From contig NW_019776125.1 in the NCBI RefSeq assembly GCF_001039355.2, forward strand, positions 1 to 36,168: a stretch of 36,168 nucleotides of DNA. The letters are read 5' to 3'. Of the stretch, positions 12,615 to 26,500 are shown piece after piece. Origin of the DNA: Lingula anatina. Taxonomy: Eukaryota > Brachiopoda > Lingulata > Lingulida > Lingulidae. The notes below the pieces were generated by a model. That model was not told the origin of the DNA. It worked only from the letters and a program-made list of their open reading frames with translations, and searched no databases. Within the stretch, counting starts at the first letter, position 1. Every line of letters starts with the position of its first letter. A program made the position numbers and the translations under genes.

Positions 12615-14558
12615 TAAAGCTGCTGAGCTGATTTTTAGCATATTCATGTTATAAAGAATTCTTAAATGTACTGCTGGGTCACTTCAGAATTTTCTTAATC
12701 CCTGAATTAAAGGCATAATAACTCTTTGTATGAGACCTATATTTAACAATAATAACCTTGTGAATAACTCATAGAAATATAATATATTCTGTTTTACCAC
12801 AAAAACAGCAGTTATAGCTTTTATTCTGATATTTGAACTTGGCTTTAGACCACGTGACCTCCATTGATGTCTATACTCTGTTAAAATCTCTTAAGAGATT
12901 TTAACAAAAAACCAAACTTTTTAGAAAAAAACCAGGGACTAACTTTGAATGTAAAAATGGATTCATTAACCATTGGTAAGTATGGGAAAATTGTTGTTTA
13001 CTCCAGGAAAATTCATTTTTTGGCCGAAACGAAGAGTTATTATTGCTTTAAGCTTGTACATCTATTAAATGACCATTTAGTTTAGTTTTGTTCTTTTCAT
13101 TTCAGACAGAAGAGGTACTTCTTCCTCCGGGCTGGGAGAAACATGAAGGTGGGTACAGATCTTTACAATCCTTTGTGCAATAAAGACAGAAGAAAATTCA
13201 AATGTTCTAGAGAGGGCCTTTCAAAACACTTTCTCAATTACACTTGCAAGGTATTTTGAGCTTTTCTCCGTGATTTTCATTGTCCTTATTGTGAATACTT
13301 CTTACAGGTATATATGTCACATTTGATATTGGTAGCAATGTTAGTCACATCTAAAAGTTCTACCACAGACCAAAAATGATACTAGTGTTTTTATTTGGGG
13401 GGAGGGGGGTGTTGACACCAATGAAAATTAATTGCTGCTTGTGTGCCATGGCATTTCGTCTTGAAATAGACCTCTTACATGATATGTCATTTTAGAGAAA
13501 ATATAACATAAAAAAGACCTCCATTAAGACAAACACCATGCTTGTTTGAAGAAATGCTGCTGGTAGATGTTTCATGTCTACTTCCTCTTGTTTTGTACTT
13601 CTTGATTGTTCCAAGTAATATTATTATATTTTGTCTGTGGAGGATGGAAAGCAGACAGTTATCACTTTCTATTCCCTGTTCATCCACTAAAATTATAGTA
13701 TCTAGATATTAACTTAAGCCTTGTGTTAAAAAATCTTCAGGGGTCCCAAATGGCCATTTCCTTGTACTTTGTCAGGTAGTAACAAAGCAATTTTTTCACA
13801 AGTGTTCAAAAATTGTGATCTTTTTCCATTTCAAAATACTAAAACATCAGTTTCTTATCTCTGTGATATAATCAACTGCAGACAGACCAGCTTTGTCACA
13901 GGAAACTAATTGTAGAGACAAAAAGAGAAGTTAGCAGACACATGAAATGCCAAGCAGTAGCTTTTGAACTAAGTAATCCAATTTTTGTCATCAAGGAAAG
14001 AATCAGTAAGAGTGACAGGTGAAGCTCTAATAAATCTGTAATGTCTGTGTGAGCATCCTGCTGCAAACGCCCACGGATAATATCCACTGTTGAACTCAGT
14101 GTAACAACAGCCCTATACTAGAATTTGCCTCTAATCAGCCTAGGAAACTTGAAGCTCTAATAAATCTGTTTTCCATGCAATGTGCAGCAAGTAATATGAA
14201 AAAAATGCTGTATGTTTGATGGTGGTTTTTTGTGCTGCAGGAAAGATTTTCCAACCACTTCAGGATTTTTCAGATTCTGAAGTGTGTGGATGCATAGATA
14301 AAATCAATTCAAGCAGCAGGACAAAGTCCATGGAATATCATTAATTGTTTCATTTTCAAATGATACAAGTAACTGTACAGTTAAATGTACAAGTGACATA
14401 CTTGATCAGATCTTATTATATACTAAAGAAATGTATACCAGTATCTGCTCATCACATTTGCCATTCAACTGCACCCTTAAGTTGCCAAGGTGATCAGGAC
14501 ATGGACTCATATTATGTATATTGTGTGCTCATGCATATCTTTTTTTCTTTCTCTCTTC

Positions 14559-14594
<36 letters not shown>

Positions 14595-17500
14595 AATAAA
14601 TGAAAACCACTACATTTTTATATTCATGCTCAGTCTAAATGGACATTTTATTCTTCTATAAGCATGTTTCATAAAAACAAATATGGATATTTAACCAATA
14701 CAAATCTCTTTAATACATTTTAATGATGTATTTATTGATTTCTATTCAATTAGTGCCCTCAGACCTTTTCCTTCAATTCAACAAAATTGTATTTGGACTG
14801 TCTGTTTAGGCTTGGAAATGAATGTTTCTTCAAGCACTGTGGTTGTCATGGCAACAGCTGATAATCTTGTCCCTAATCTAGTATGTATCTTCCAGTATAC
14901 ATATAACTTATTTTGGCAACCTTTGATAAGACTACATTGTGTTTGGAATCAGAAGAGTAAGAGGAAGGGTATCATGCTGACTCTAAACCCTTAATATAGT
15001 TTCTTTCTGCCACAGTATCATGGAATTCTGTGTTTATGTGTACCCCATATCTAGAGAACATGTAATACATGCCATCATGGGCTGCATGCTTGTTTATCTA
15101 TCCATTTCATTTGAAGAGATAACTGGTATCCATTCTATACTCAAGAGAAAATATTGTACAGAAATGCCCCATGCCACCTGATAAAATGATTTAGCTATAC
15201 TCTCTGTACATCAAGTGAATATATATAGCCCATCACTATCTTTTTTGAACACAGAACAAATATAGAGCATTGACTTTCTGCCCAAAAAAGACTATTGGAT
15301 TCCTGATAGGCTGATATATAGCAAGAGATTACTCCCACACACCCATAGAAAGTTCAATAAATGTTCAGTTGAATGATCTCAATCGTTAGAGCTATCAGCT
15401 ACCTTTTTTTTAATCATTGTTTGCTATTGGTTCGATGCATGATGCAGAGATTGATGCTCTAGTGCCATTTCCCTTCAGGACACATTTGGTACATGTTTGA
15501 ATGGTCAGCATGCTATGACTGCTGCTTGGGAATTGTGTTAGATGTGCAGTAAATGTGTCTCAGTCAAAATTCTGAAATATTTTGGTAGATTCCTTGTGAA
15601 GCTGATTAATGGGAGTTTTTTTGCCATTGTTTTCTTCTAAAACTTTTACCTAATGTTTTATATTCATTAGGTATGATATGATGTAAAAAAGCACATTCAG
15701 TTTAACTGTATAATAACATACTGTATTTCGCTTCCAAGAGATACCAAACATAGGATCACCATGGCAACCACGGGAAATTTGCTCCCTGGGCAATGCCATT
15801 TTAGGCTATAGATGAGAAGGGCAACATATGCATTAGAAATAAAAGGTGTTCTACTTTGAGAAATTAGTAATTTATTTTTCTCCTGTCCCCATAGAATCTT
15901 CACTAGTCTCCATACCAATAGTTGATTTCACTATTGCTGAACACAGACTGAGTTTAAGATGTAATTTTTGTTCTTAGGACACCATTTGTGATAGCCCTGC
16001 TATTGGTATACTCTAACTTGCTGATTTCTCCTTGATGTTCTGCACCAGTACACTGGAACATAATGCCATATCCTAAACCAAACTTATTTTGAATTTAAAA
16101 GTAATAAAAATAAAAGTAATGATTTGTTCTTTTCAGTGGAACAATATATTGTGAATTGAAAAGATACTGTATTTTTTTTTTTTTTTTTTTTTCAAATCAT
16201 GAATTTTTAAAATTACAACATTTCCATGGATTGGTAGCAACAAACTTCAAAGCAGGTAATCCAATAGTTTTATTCTATACTGTAAAACATAAAACACTAA
16301 AAATGCTATACAGAAGATATTTAATTAAATGTAGCTTAATTTGTATGATTCCAAAATTATGTATGTGGAAAATCCATTATTTTCCACCATAAAAAGGATC
16401 CAGTGTATACCTTAGTTCACATTTCTATGGCTGACAAGGAGATCAAAGAGCACAGATCTAGAAAGCAGCAATTTAATTGTTTGGAATTGTTTGGTCTTTT
16501 TCTGGTATTGTTCATCATTTGTCTGTGGCTTTGATGTGACATGTTTGTTCTAGCTGGAGGATAGTTCTGGCATCTGAGATGGACAAATGTCATTTAATTG
16601 CCATTCAACAACATTGAACGTCTTAAATGTTGTTTAACCAACCCTATCCTTGGAGTCATTAACAAAGTGACCAGCTCTCTTTTTGTCTGTGGTTTAACAG
16701 GAATTGCAAGCTCTGCATGGCCTTTCTGACAGAATTTGGGGATATTAAGAAATGGTTAGATCGAAGAAAAGAAATGTGTTTAGAATATGGTGGAGTTATT
16801 AACAGAGTGGTTTAACTGGAATTGAAAGCTCTGGCACTTCTGACAGATTTTGGAGATGTTCAGAAATGATTTTATCGAGGAAAGGAAATGCATTTAGAAT
16901 ATTGTATTAGGTTGATGGCAAAGCATGATGTAATGTCATTTGTATGGGACTGTGCCCCTTCTGGAAACTGTTTTATGCGTAAACTTAATTGCTTGCAAGT
17001 AAAGTTGATTAAAGAGAAATGAAAGCAAACACAATTTCTTGATTGTGTTTTGTAACTCAACATGCATCACCATCAAACAAAAAAAGCCGGCTTTATTACT
17101 ATTTGCTCCCCACAAAAAGGAGTCTGTATAAAGATAAACACAACTGTGGCAGATAATGGGGAAGTGCTGTGACATCTCCATGGCAACCGCAGGAAATTTG
17201 CTCCCTGGGTAATGCCGTTTTAGGCTGACGATGAGAGGGACAACATTTGCATTAGAAGGAAAAAGGTGTTCTGGTTTGAGAAATTAGTTATATTCTCCCC
17301 TGCCCCCAATATTCTCCATGCCATGTATGATGTCACTAATGCTCAACGCAAACTGAGAATATTAGTGATAAAAAGAGATGGAATGAATTGTGCTTTTCCA
17401 TTGTGAAGTTTTTGCCATATTCCATGGCAGTTCCCTTGGAAGTTAAAATGATGATTGATCGTAAGAGCCACAGAATGATGAGCTGATTGTCTGTCTCTAG

Positions 17501-20500
17501 ATCATGAAGCACCACCCTCAGGTAGTAATGAGGCTGTACAGCTAGTCTGTATGGGTGTCTCAATGGCAGTTGCAGGCTCCAGTATTTTTATGTATGGTCT
17601 GTGAGGCGATTCCGGAGAATTCTATGCCCTTTTCATAGTGATGCCACAAAAAGGAGTCTACATATGGCTATACCAGCCACACACATGATAAACAGTGACA
17701 ATTTGAACAGAATGGCAAACTTTTTGACTTCATTGTTTTGCTGAAAGTGGATTCTTGGGCATGAGTGTATGTGTTTGTGACTTCACCTTCATGACATATC
17801 ACTGACACTGTAAAATGGGTGTCATTGCCAATGACACAATTTAGGCGAGATGTCAAGCACTCTTGGACAGATGGAGGAATGGGCACATTCTGACCTAGAT
17901 GAAGAAATGGTCTTTGAATTTTTAGGCAGGTGACTGTTCTTTGATGTAGTTGTCATAGCAACGTATGTTTGTGCATGTGCATTAAGTCTTGCAAAGGACG
18001 TGTTAATATGGATAATGCGTATCTTATTTTACCATTGGGGGACTCATAATTGTCATTTAATCATGCTGTCTGTCTCTCATTTAATTATTTTTAAGCTGTG
18101 TTTGATCTATTATGGCATCTTATTTCTTTTCCATGCTCTACATTGTATTATGTGGGCTGTCACTGCATGTCTGCAGTATTGATTATTGTAATTGCAGATA
18201 TAATTTCCCCCATCCATTACATCATTTGATATGCACTTATATTCAGGATAAGGCTTTTGTAGTTACAGACAGGAGTGAACTTGAAAGCATTGCCTGAACT
18301 AGATACTACTATAATAACCTTTATTCGTTTGCTGCATTTTCACTGAAACTGGCAGAAGTTAGCTGCCAGGGCACTCTTAGCAGTCCACCTGTGGGCTTTC
18401 CACGAACTTGGTTTGAATCCAAATGTGATTTCATGCTGCATTGTGCTTCGTCAAGCCAATTGTGTTTACTCGCAGATAAGTCCAAACACAAAGACGAGAC
18501 CGACCAACTGAAGATGAAAATCTGATAATTTTACCATTAGCTGAAGTGAAGGTATAGGAGATGGTTGAAGTGGTGTGATGGGAGACCACTGCCATATAGA
18601 GTGGCCAAATGATGGAAATGCACCTAGTGGCCACGGACTTCTGGTTTGTTTCTGAATACCAAACCTTGAAAGCAGCATATTTCTGAGGAACCAGTTCAGT
18701 GTTGACTTTTCTTATTAAATGTGATATCAGTGAAGTGTATAGACAATTACAGTTATGAATTATTCAAATCCATTGAGAAAGAAGCAGCCTTGCATTAGCT
18801 AATGTTAGGGAAAGGTTTCTCTCTCGGTGAATTCACTTAAGAGGAGTCTGTTATTATAGGCAACACTTCGCTCCAGTTCTGAGCATGGTGTATCTTTGGT
18901 AGAAAATTGGACATATTGGACCAGATGAGATAAGATGTCAGTCAGACTATTTGACTATTTTGCCATTTTGATAATACTGTAAGGATGGTTTTCATTGACT
19001 GTTTTGCTTTCAGCAGTTCTGTGTTCAGATCAGAACTGCCATGAAAAAGCCAAAGCCATTATCAAAACCGATACATCTTTGAACAGTTTTTCCTTTGGCT
19101 GTTGGTATGCCTGACAACAGGCATGTTTGGACTTGATCATTGAAGAAGTTCAAATGCTTGATTTTTCTTTATTATTTATGTGGGATAGAATGAAACTAGA
19201 TCAGGCATATGGATCAATGTGAAGATGTTTCGCTACCATGTTTGAGATGAAGTTTGCATGATCCACATTGATTTCAACTTGGTGACCAATTCATTATCCT
19301 CTTCTTCTTTGAAGATAAAGACTGATATTGAATACAAGGCTGAGGTTCAAATATTGACATATTATTGTTTTGAGAGAAGTTCCTGTTTGCTTGGCACATT
19401 CTGTTGGAGCCAATGGGCAATGCGCTATCTGCCACTGTGCTTGTTGCATACTAGGTATCCAGGCAAGATTGTTCTGTGAATTTTTCTGGAAAAGATGTGC
19501 AGCGACATGAGCATACTTGGGTTGATATCTCTGAACTTTTCATTTGACTTCAGTTATCAAGGAAATGAGCTGACCTTTTTCTGGAAACCAAGCAAAAAGG
19601 AAATTGTGTGGTATTGAAATATCATGGTACCATTACTTCAGTGCTAGTTCGATAACATCCAAATGGGGTACTTTTAAAAAACCTAAGGCAGGATTTATAC
19701 ATATACTTTCACCAGTAGGAAAAGTGACAATTATGGCTTCCATAGGTTAACTTTAACAGTTTGTGTAGATGATCCTTCCTCTTACTGATTCAGAATAAAT
19801 GGTTTCTCCCATCCTTGGCAATGTGTTTCAGGATGCATGATTCCCATGAGAATTTGCCACCAAATAAGTTTGTGATATACTTTTATTTATTCTGATGACA
19901 TTGAGCCAAGAAGCATTACATGGTATGATGACCAAGCTGATCAGTGGCAACATTCCTTAGATTGATATTAATATTCACCATCAAGTAACATTCTTTATAA
20001 TTACAAAGTTTTGGAGACCATCAAGGAATAATATCAAGAGGGACATAATAATTAAACCATGACTATAGACACTATGCCAAGGAATTAAATATTAAATGCA
20101 TATTTTCTGACATATTGTTTTAACTTTATTCATTGAACTCTGTATGTGTTATTATGAATCTTCTTTGGTCAACATCAGTACAAAAAAAACGTGAATGTGT
20201 TATACGAGTCTATAACCGATATTGACCCAATGAGCAGTTTTGTCTACATCATTGATATTCACCACCAGTGCTATCACTATTGGATTACAGACAAAGAAGG
20301 GCCCTACTACTGGCATATCAAAAGCGGAACCATCCAGAGGGAGCCACCTCCTCCGCCGTCTCCAGGCACAGTACAGCGAGCCCAGAGGCAGGAATCCCAG
20401 CCCAGTGAAACAGTGAGTATATATCGCAAATAGCAAGAAGTCATAGCAAGAAATAAATTTTCAAAATCTGGTTGTCCTACAAATATCTCCATGTACAGTA

Positions 20501-23500
20501 AGCCTTATTGACAAAATGATAATTTTCAGTCTTTGTGAGAACTACATGAAATTTATTTTAAAAGCAAGTGGGATTGTTAATTTGTATGTTATATCTGGTT
20601 TCAAGTCTGATAGCTTCCATGGTACAGCTATGTGCCCATGCATGTGGCTGTCAGACTCCTACATGTACTTGTAAATTGTGTTACATGTGAAGAAAGCCAT
20701 TGTTAAGAATGTATATAGCCACCTATAGACTGATATTTTACTGGGGTGCTTAAAACTGGACAGGTTTTTAATTAAAAATTTGTAGTCAGATTATCAGACA
20801 TAGGTCATCAGACATCAGTCTTCTGCCTAAGAGTACCCATTTTAATTTATTTTAAACCGGTCCAATTGTGACACTTTTGAAGGCACAGTTACAGTCAGGT
20901 CATTGCAGTTCATATAACTTGATACAGTATAGCAGACATACTGGTACCTTTTTTCACAGAATCATGGCAGTTTTTATCTAATTGTGCTTGGGCTCAGTGT
21001 TGCCTCTGGATCCTCACCTGATTTAGTATTTGGGCCCTGATAAATCTAGGCAGATTTGTTCAAAAAACCAATGACCAATTAAAAATAGTGATATATGCTT
21101 GATTTGTTAGTGCTCTGTCAACAGTGCATATGATAAAAACTTCTGAGACAGACTGAACAACAGAAACGAAGGTTATTTATATATTTATTATTTCATTATT
21201 TATTTTAATTTTTTAATTTAGAAGTATAGATGCAAAGTCTGTGGGAATGATGTATATTGACTGCACAACCTGACTGTTAATTTCATTGTGATAATCAAGT
21301 ATAAAAACTAGTACTAGTATGCTCATGCAGTGCTCATGGCAGGAACTAATACCAATACGATACATGTAACACTGACAAACCAGTAGAATAGTAAATAGCC
21401 TCGTGGTCAGTGCCATAGTGAAGATAGTAACTGGATTTACAAAGATCTATACTGACCCCATACTTGGAACTCTTCTCTATCCAGATGGACGAGGTCTTGT
21501 AGTTTTACTACAGCCATTTATATGCTGATTGCACAGATGAGACCAAGACTCACATAATGCAGTTTGTTAAGAGAGAATTACTAAGTGGTGAAACAGTAAG
21601 TTAACGAGCTAATGGCAATGATATTCCTAGATGCTGTATATATGATTCCACTGCACATAGTATAAGAATAGGAGTTACATGAAAACAGAATTTGAAGTGA
21701 GTCATTCTGAGCAAATTATGTGTATCGATTAGAGTTTTGAAGTAGATTTATTAGACGTAATTTGTGGCAGTTTGATAAGGGAAAAGTTTTTCTGTCATAA
21801 AAATTTATTATCTGAAATTCACTATAATATGTAACAAAATGTAGGTAAGAAAATTCTTAATTTGTCAGTGAGCCTCTGAGGTGAATGCCACTTAAACCTT
21901 TTGCATTTAACTGAGACAAGGCCTCTCATATTGGCTTAATAACATTAATGTAAAGGTTACAATTTTTGATTGACAGTTTATTTCTGTTTCTTAATTCACA
22001 TAATGTATGCATTGGAATTTGAATAATTTTCAAGTACTCCAATTATACTGCGTTAGACAATGCGAAGTCATTAGTCCCAGGTTTCCAATGTTGGATGTTT
22101 GCCACAGACATATAGAATTTCATAACTCAATTCTGTGGTTCATTTCTTGGTCTATTTTCACACATGTTGAGAGATGTTGAGTCGGTGAAATAACATTAGG
22201 AATTTCCTGGCTTTAGCTGGAATGCATAATGGTTTCCTTGAAATTGATTTTTGCTTTCAATTTGATCTTTTCATTTAATTAAAGGTCAGACAGATTGATT
22301 TCTTGACTCTAAAAGTTATGCAACAGACAACAGCCGGGAATTACATTCAGTTATCATATCAGTTTTATTTTTTGTCAGTGTTTTATTTCAAATAATAATT
22401 ACTTTCTGGTGGGTGCAAAACTATTTTTATGTGGTCTCTGTCCACGAGATTAAGAATTTATATAACTGCTTTATACAATGGAATATTTATTTGCATTATT
22501 TTTGTTAGAATTTTTTGTCAAAAATTGTATTTCAGGGGGACCCACTGTAAAAGATAGAACCATTATTGTTGCTTTAAAGTGAAAACCTATTTCGATACAG
22601 TTATTTTAAATGTTATCTCTTATATAATGTGCTTTGTATTTAATGCCCAGGTTAATGAGGCACCGCATGTGCCACACAGGTCTTCCGCGGAGGTAGAAAC
22701 TCTAGTTGGGAGTGTCATGACTGCAGCAGACACCAGCAAAGATGACAGCGCCATCTGTGAGGAAGAGGTCCTCCATGAATTTGATCCTCTGGCTGGGTAT
22801 GATGGCATCTAGACCCACATGATTTGAATATTCCCCCTCTGCTCCCCCCCCCCCCCTCACCATCACTGGTTCCATAATGTAAGGTGTTCAGACAAAAAAG
22901 AAAGAAAAGTAGAGAAAAAAAAACAAGTGTATATCTTGCTTCCGTAAACAATGATGAAAATCTTTGAAGGATACAAAGTTTTTGGTATCCTGTCAGCCTT
23001 GATGGCTTTACAGCACATTTTTTCACTTTTCTTTGGACACCTTATAGTATATTCACTTTTACTAATCCAGTGACTAGTTTTGTATCTTTATTCTTTTTTG
23101 TTTCCAAGTTTTTCTTTCAAAAGCACATGCCAATCTTAGTGGTGGTGGTGAAGAAGAACACAGAAATAATATTTGTTCATAATTACACATAATTATTTAC
23201 TTATATTCAGACATTTGGTAGCTTAGTATATGCTACTATTACTAACTACTGCAGTACCACCCATTCACTGCTTTCTTCTCTTTTTCAGTAACAGGTTATG
23301 GGTTTTTACGTCTGTCCATTTGACAGCTTTGCTACCATGTTTACACTAACCTTGACTTATCCTTTCTACACAAATACAACCTGCTGGAGAAAGAGAACTA
23401 GTGGATTTATCTACAAAAGCCAGCTTTTTTATTTATTTGTTCCAATTATGTTTGGAACCCTATCAACATATACAAATGTATGCTATAATCAGATCAAATC

Positions 23501-26500
23501 GATATTTTTTGTAAATTAATTGACAAAAAGAAAAGCAAATTGTTTCAGATGCTATATGAAAAATATTAACTTAACACATACACACATTTCTCTAAGCTTT
23601 GTACAGCTCCTGTGCTAGCTGGTTAGAATTGTGTATTTATCCAGCCACAGAATGATAGGGTTCCAAATTTTAGTGGTTAATCGAGCATGGAGCTCTTCTG
23701 TTTTTTTTTTTATTTATTTACTAGCACCTACATGGGACATACATAGTGTTTATTTAGTCTCCAACAAGTTATCACAATAGTTCTGGTTTATAAAGCCTAT
23801 ACTAACCTCTTGGTTTATTGCTTTCTTTCCACTCCCCCAGGATTCCATTCCTGATTCTCCTAGTAGCACCGACTCTGACTGCGACCCACTCCAAGCTTTT
23901 GAAGGTCATGCATTTAAATATGCGGCACAGTCACTTAGTTCTCTGTAAGCAATCTGTCTTTGATTATTTATAGATACAAAATACCAACTGAAGTGTGGTC
24001 CCTTATTGTAAGAACGTATTTTATTGGTAATATATTGGCCAAATTTATTTTATTTTATTTTATGCCTTCATTTGATTTTATCCCCACCCACCCTTTGATA
24101 TTGTAACTATTTAAAATGTTTTTCATGTCAAAAAAATTACTTTGGGCTTTCACCCTGCATCCGCCTACCATTTTGGAAACCTTTGATAAAGTGAGAAAAA
24201 GCACAGTTGTTCTTTTTGCTGCATTTTGCGGGAATGACAAAATGAATTTGAAATAATATGAATAAAATAAGTAGTTCCATTGGTTGGTTTTACGTTTGGC
24301 ACACGCTGTAATTATTTAAAAAGATTTGGAAACATCTTTTACATTAAACAAAGAAAATGACAAAGATTTGTGTATAAGAGACGTTATAACCTAATATTTC
24401 TATTTTGCTCACATTTTTATTAATAGTAAATGTATGTGGTTTCTTTTCTTTTTTCTGGCACCATGTTCTTAATACAATTCTAATACTAATAGATTTCTAT
24501 TTTATTGGCAATATAATAAAATAAGGATGCCATCACTTAAAATATTATAATAATATTTTTCAATGTTAAAGATGATTATTTCTTTTTTATATGGCTCGAT
24601 ATAGAAAGAAAAAGATTACTACACTGTAGTTGTAAGTTAAAGAGATTTTTTGCATGATTTTTAAAAATTTTTATTATAATTTTTTTACCAAAATAGCAAT
24701 AATTCATGATTCTGTCATTTTAGAAATGCACCAAATGCAATCTTTAATTCATTAAACAGCACACAGCCAGAAGGCCAGTTACAATTCCAAGAGGGTGCGT
24801 TGGAGAGTCCCACCGCAGAAACAGGAGAGAAACCAATCAGATTTGCTGTTAGATCTCTTGGTTGGGTGAAAATAGCCGAAGAAGATTTAACTCAAGAAAA
24901 GAGTAGTCGAGCCGTAAACAAATGTATTGTGGACTTGTCACTGGGGAAGAATGATATCAACGATGTGGTGGGAAGATGGGGAGATGTAAATATATTTTTA
25001 ATTGTTATTATATTTTTTTATCCAAAAATGAATGAGAAAGATGAATCAAAACCTTTTGGTGCCAAAACTTATGACAGACTTGTTTGATGCACAGTCTGTT
25101 TCATAATTTCACATTTTATTTATCTTTCTCTAATGTTTTCAAATGGTGAACAATAAAACAATGCTTATAGTCTCTGCAGAAATATTTTAACATTTTCTAT
25201 TGAAAATGCTGTGACATATAAGTTTATATAGAATAGTTTCTTCATCAAAAATTTTGCTTTTCTAATAATTACTATCATGGTAACATTGTAATGAACAAGC
25301 AGATATTAGAAATTAATTTATTTATACAGTTTCTACAAATAACCACTTATTGCATTTGGAATCCTTGTACAGCTAGCATTTTGCTACATATTAGGCATTG
25401 GCATATATATTTTTATGAACACATTTATCAAAATGATTTTCCAGGGAAAGGATCTATTTATGGACCTTGATAGTATCAGCCTGAGGCTTGTAGACCCACA
25501 AGATTTTACAGTTCTTAACTCCCAGTCCATACACTCTATACGAGTGTGGGGTGTAGGGCGAGACAACGGGAGGTAAGTACATTTAATTTAGCTTTTCTAT
25601 CAGGATTAACCATATATAGCTACTTCATGCATGGAGTGATAGTATAGACAAAATCTATAACGCATTTGACAAAACAAGGGAATCAGATATTGGATTTTTA
25701 TCAAAATTTTCTTTTAATGTTTTAGTTAGACTTTTTATGTACAGACACAGATGTGTCTGTACATATTGCCATCGCCTGCGTCTGTCGTCGCCGTCGTCGC
25801 CGTCGCCGTCGGCGCCGTGCACTTTCCTTGTAAACACGATAAGTGGAGGGCAGTTTTACTTTTTGGCTTTATATTTACAGAGCTGATGAATATTCATAAA
25901 ACGCAGGTCAAGTTCGAAAATCAGCATAATCGGGCCATTATTGTAGAAGTTATGCTGTTTTTTCACTTTTCAGCATCTATATGCAACCCTGTAAACACAT
26001 TTTAAGGAAAACCGTTAGGCCTGTTGTCATGAAACTCACAGGAGTAATCAATCTTACTAAAACGCAGGTCAAGTTTGAGAATCAGCAAGATCGGACCACT
26101 ATTTTAGTAGTTATGCTGTTTTTTTCATTTTTCGGCATATATGCAACACTGTAAACACAATATAAGAAAAANNNNNNNNNNNNNNNNNNNNNNNNNNNNN
26201 NNNNNNNNNNNNNNNNNNNNNNNNNNNNNNNNNNNNNNNNNNNNNNNNNNNNNNNNNNNNNNNNNNNNNNNNNNNNNNNNNNNNNNNNNNNNNNNNNNNN
26301 NNNNNNNNNNNNNNNNNNNNNNNNNNNNNNNNNNNNNNNNNNNNNNNNNNNNNNNNNNNNNNNNNNNNNNNAAATCTTGATTATCTGCTTCAAAAATTAT
26401 ATCTGTGCAGTGTGTTAACCCAATGAGTTCAATAAAACTTTGCAAACTTTCTCCCATGCTTACTAGAGAGAGGTAACCATTGATGTTGGACTCTGACAGA

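Larger units (their letters stand above)
1063..13105 (+). other. 12-kb intron before the WW exon
   Basis: No recognised protein family outside the transposable element at 5371-6669. It holds a 24-bp x3 tandem repeat (1637-1708), a diverged repeat pair (near 2470 and 3546), a candidate basic cassette exon (9149-9187), a TG microsatellite (12556-12612) and a 28-bp perfect palindrome (12879-12906). The scattered open frames of 60-130 codons show no domain or splice context. The size and position (just before the WW domain) would suit an internal promoter, but none can be identified by eye. Confidence 0.75.
13149..20290 (+). other. 7.1-kb intron splitting the WW domain
   Basis: No exon was recognised. 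It contains a 20-bp direct repeat pair (14020 and 14150), a CT microsatellite (14564-14589), a poly-T run (16171-16192), a roughly 190-bp diverged duplicate (15758-15957 and 17178-17357) and a 118-bp tandem duplication (16689-16906). The many short open frames have no recognised content. Confidence 0.8.

Noticed and set aside
18355-18425. tRNA-like A and B boxes (GGTTTGAATCC at 18410-18420), possible tRNA or SINE
   Set aside because: The A box is poor, no cloverleaf can be folded by eye, and no 3' tail or target duplication was seen.
20191-20290. Open frame before the WW exon (MNVLYESITDIDPMSSF...) as coding
   Set aside because: It would have to enter through an acceptor that breaks the WW domain loop. 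The split Asp codon fits only the acceptor at 20290.
23268-23297. Strong acceptor tract followed by TAACAG|GTTATG as a 6-nt microexon fixing the phase conflict
   Set aside because: Six bases do not supply the 3n+1 length needed, and longer readings need very poor donors.
24800-25087. Open frame starting at TTG 24800 as an independent gene
   Set aside because: It is the interior of the PTB1 exon read past its donor at 24986. The frame is open from the acceptor and needs no start here.
25770-25825. GTCGCC-rich stretch as a CpG-island promoter
   Set aside because: It is a short simple-repeat head joined to the 161-bp repeat units, not a promoter of the gene.
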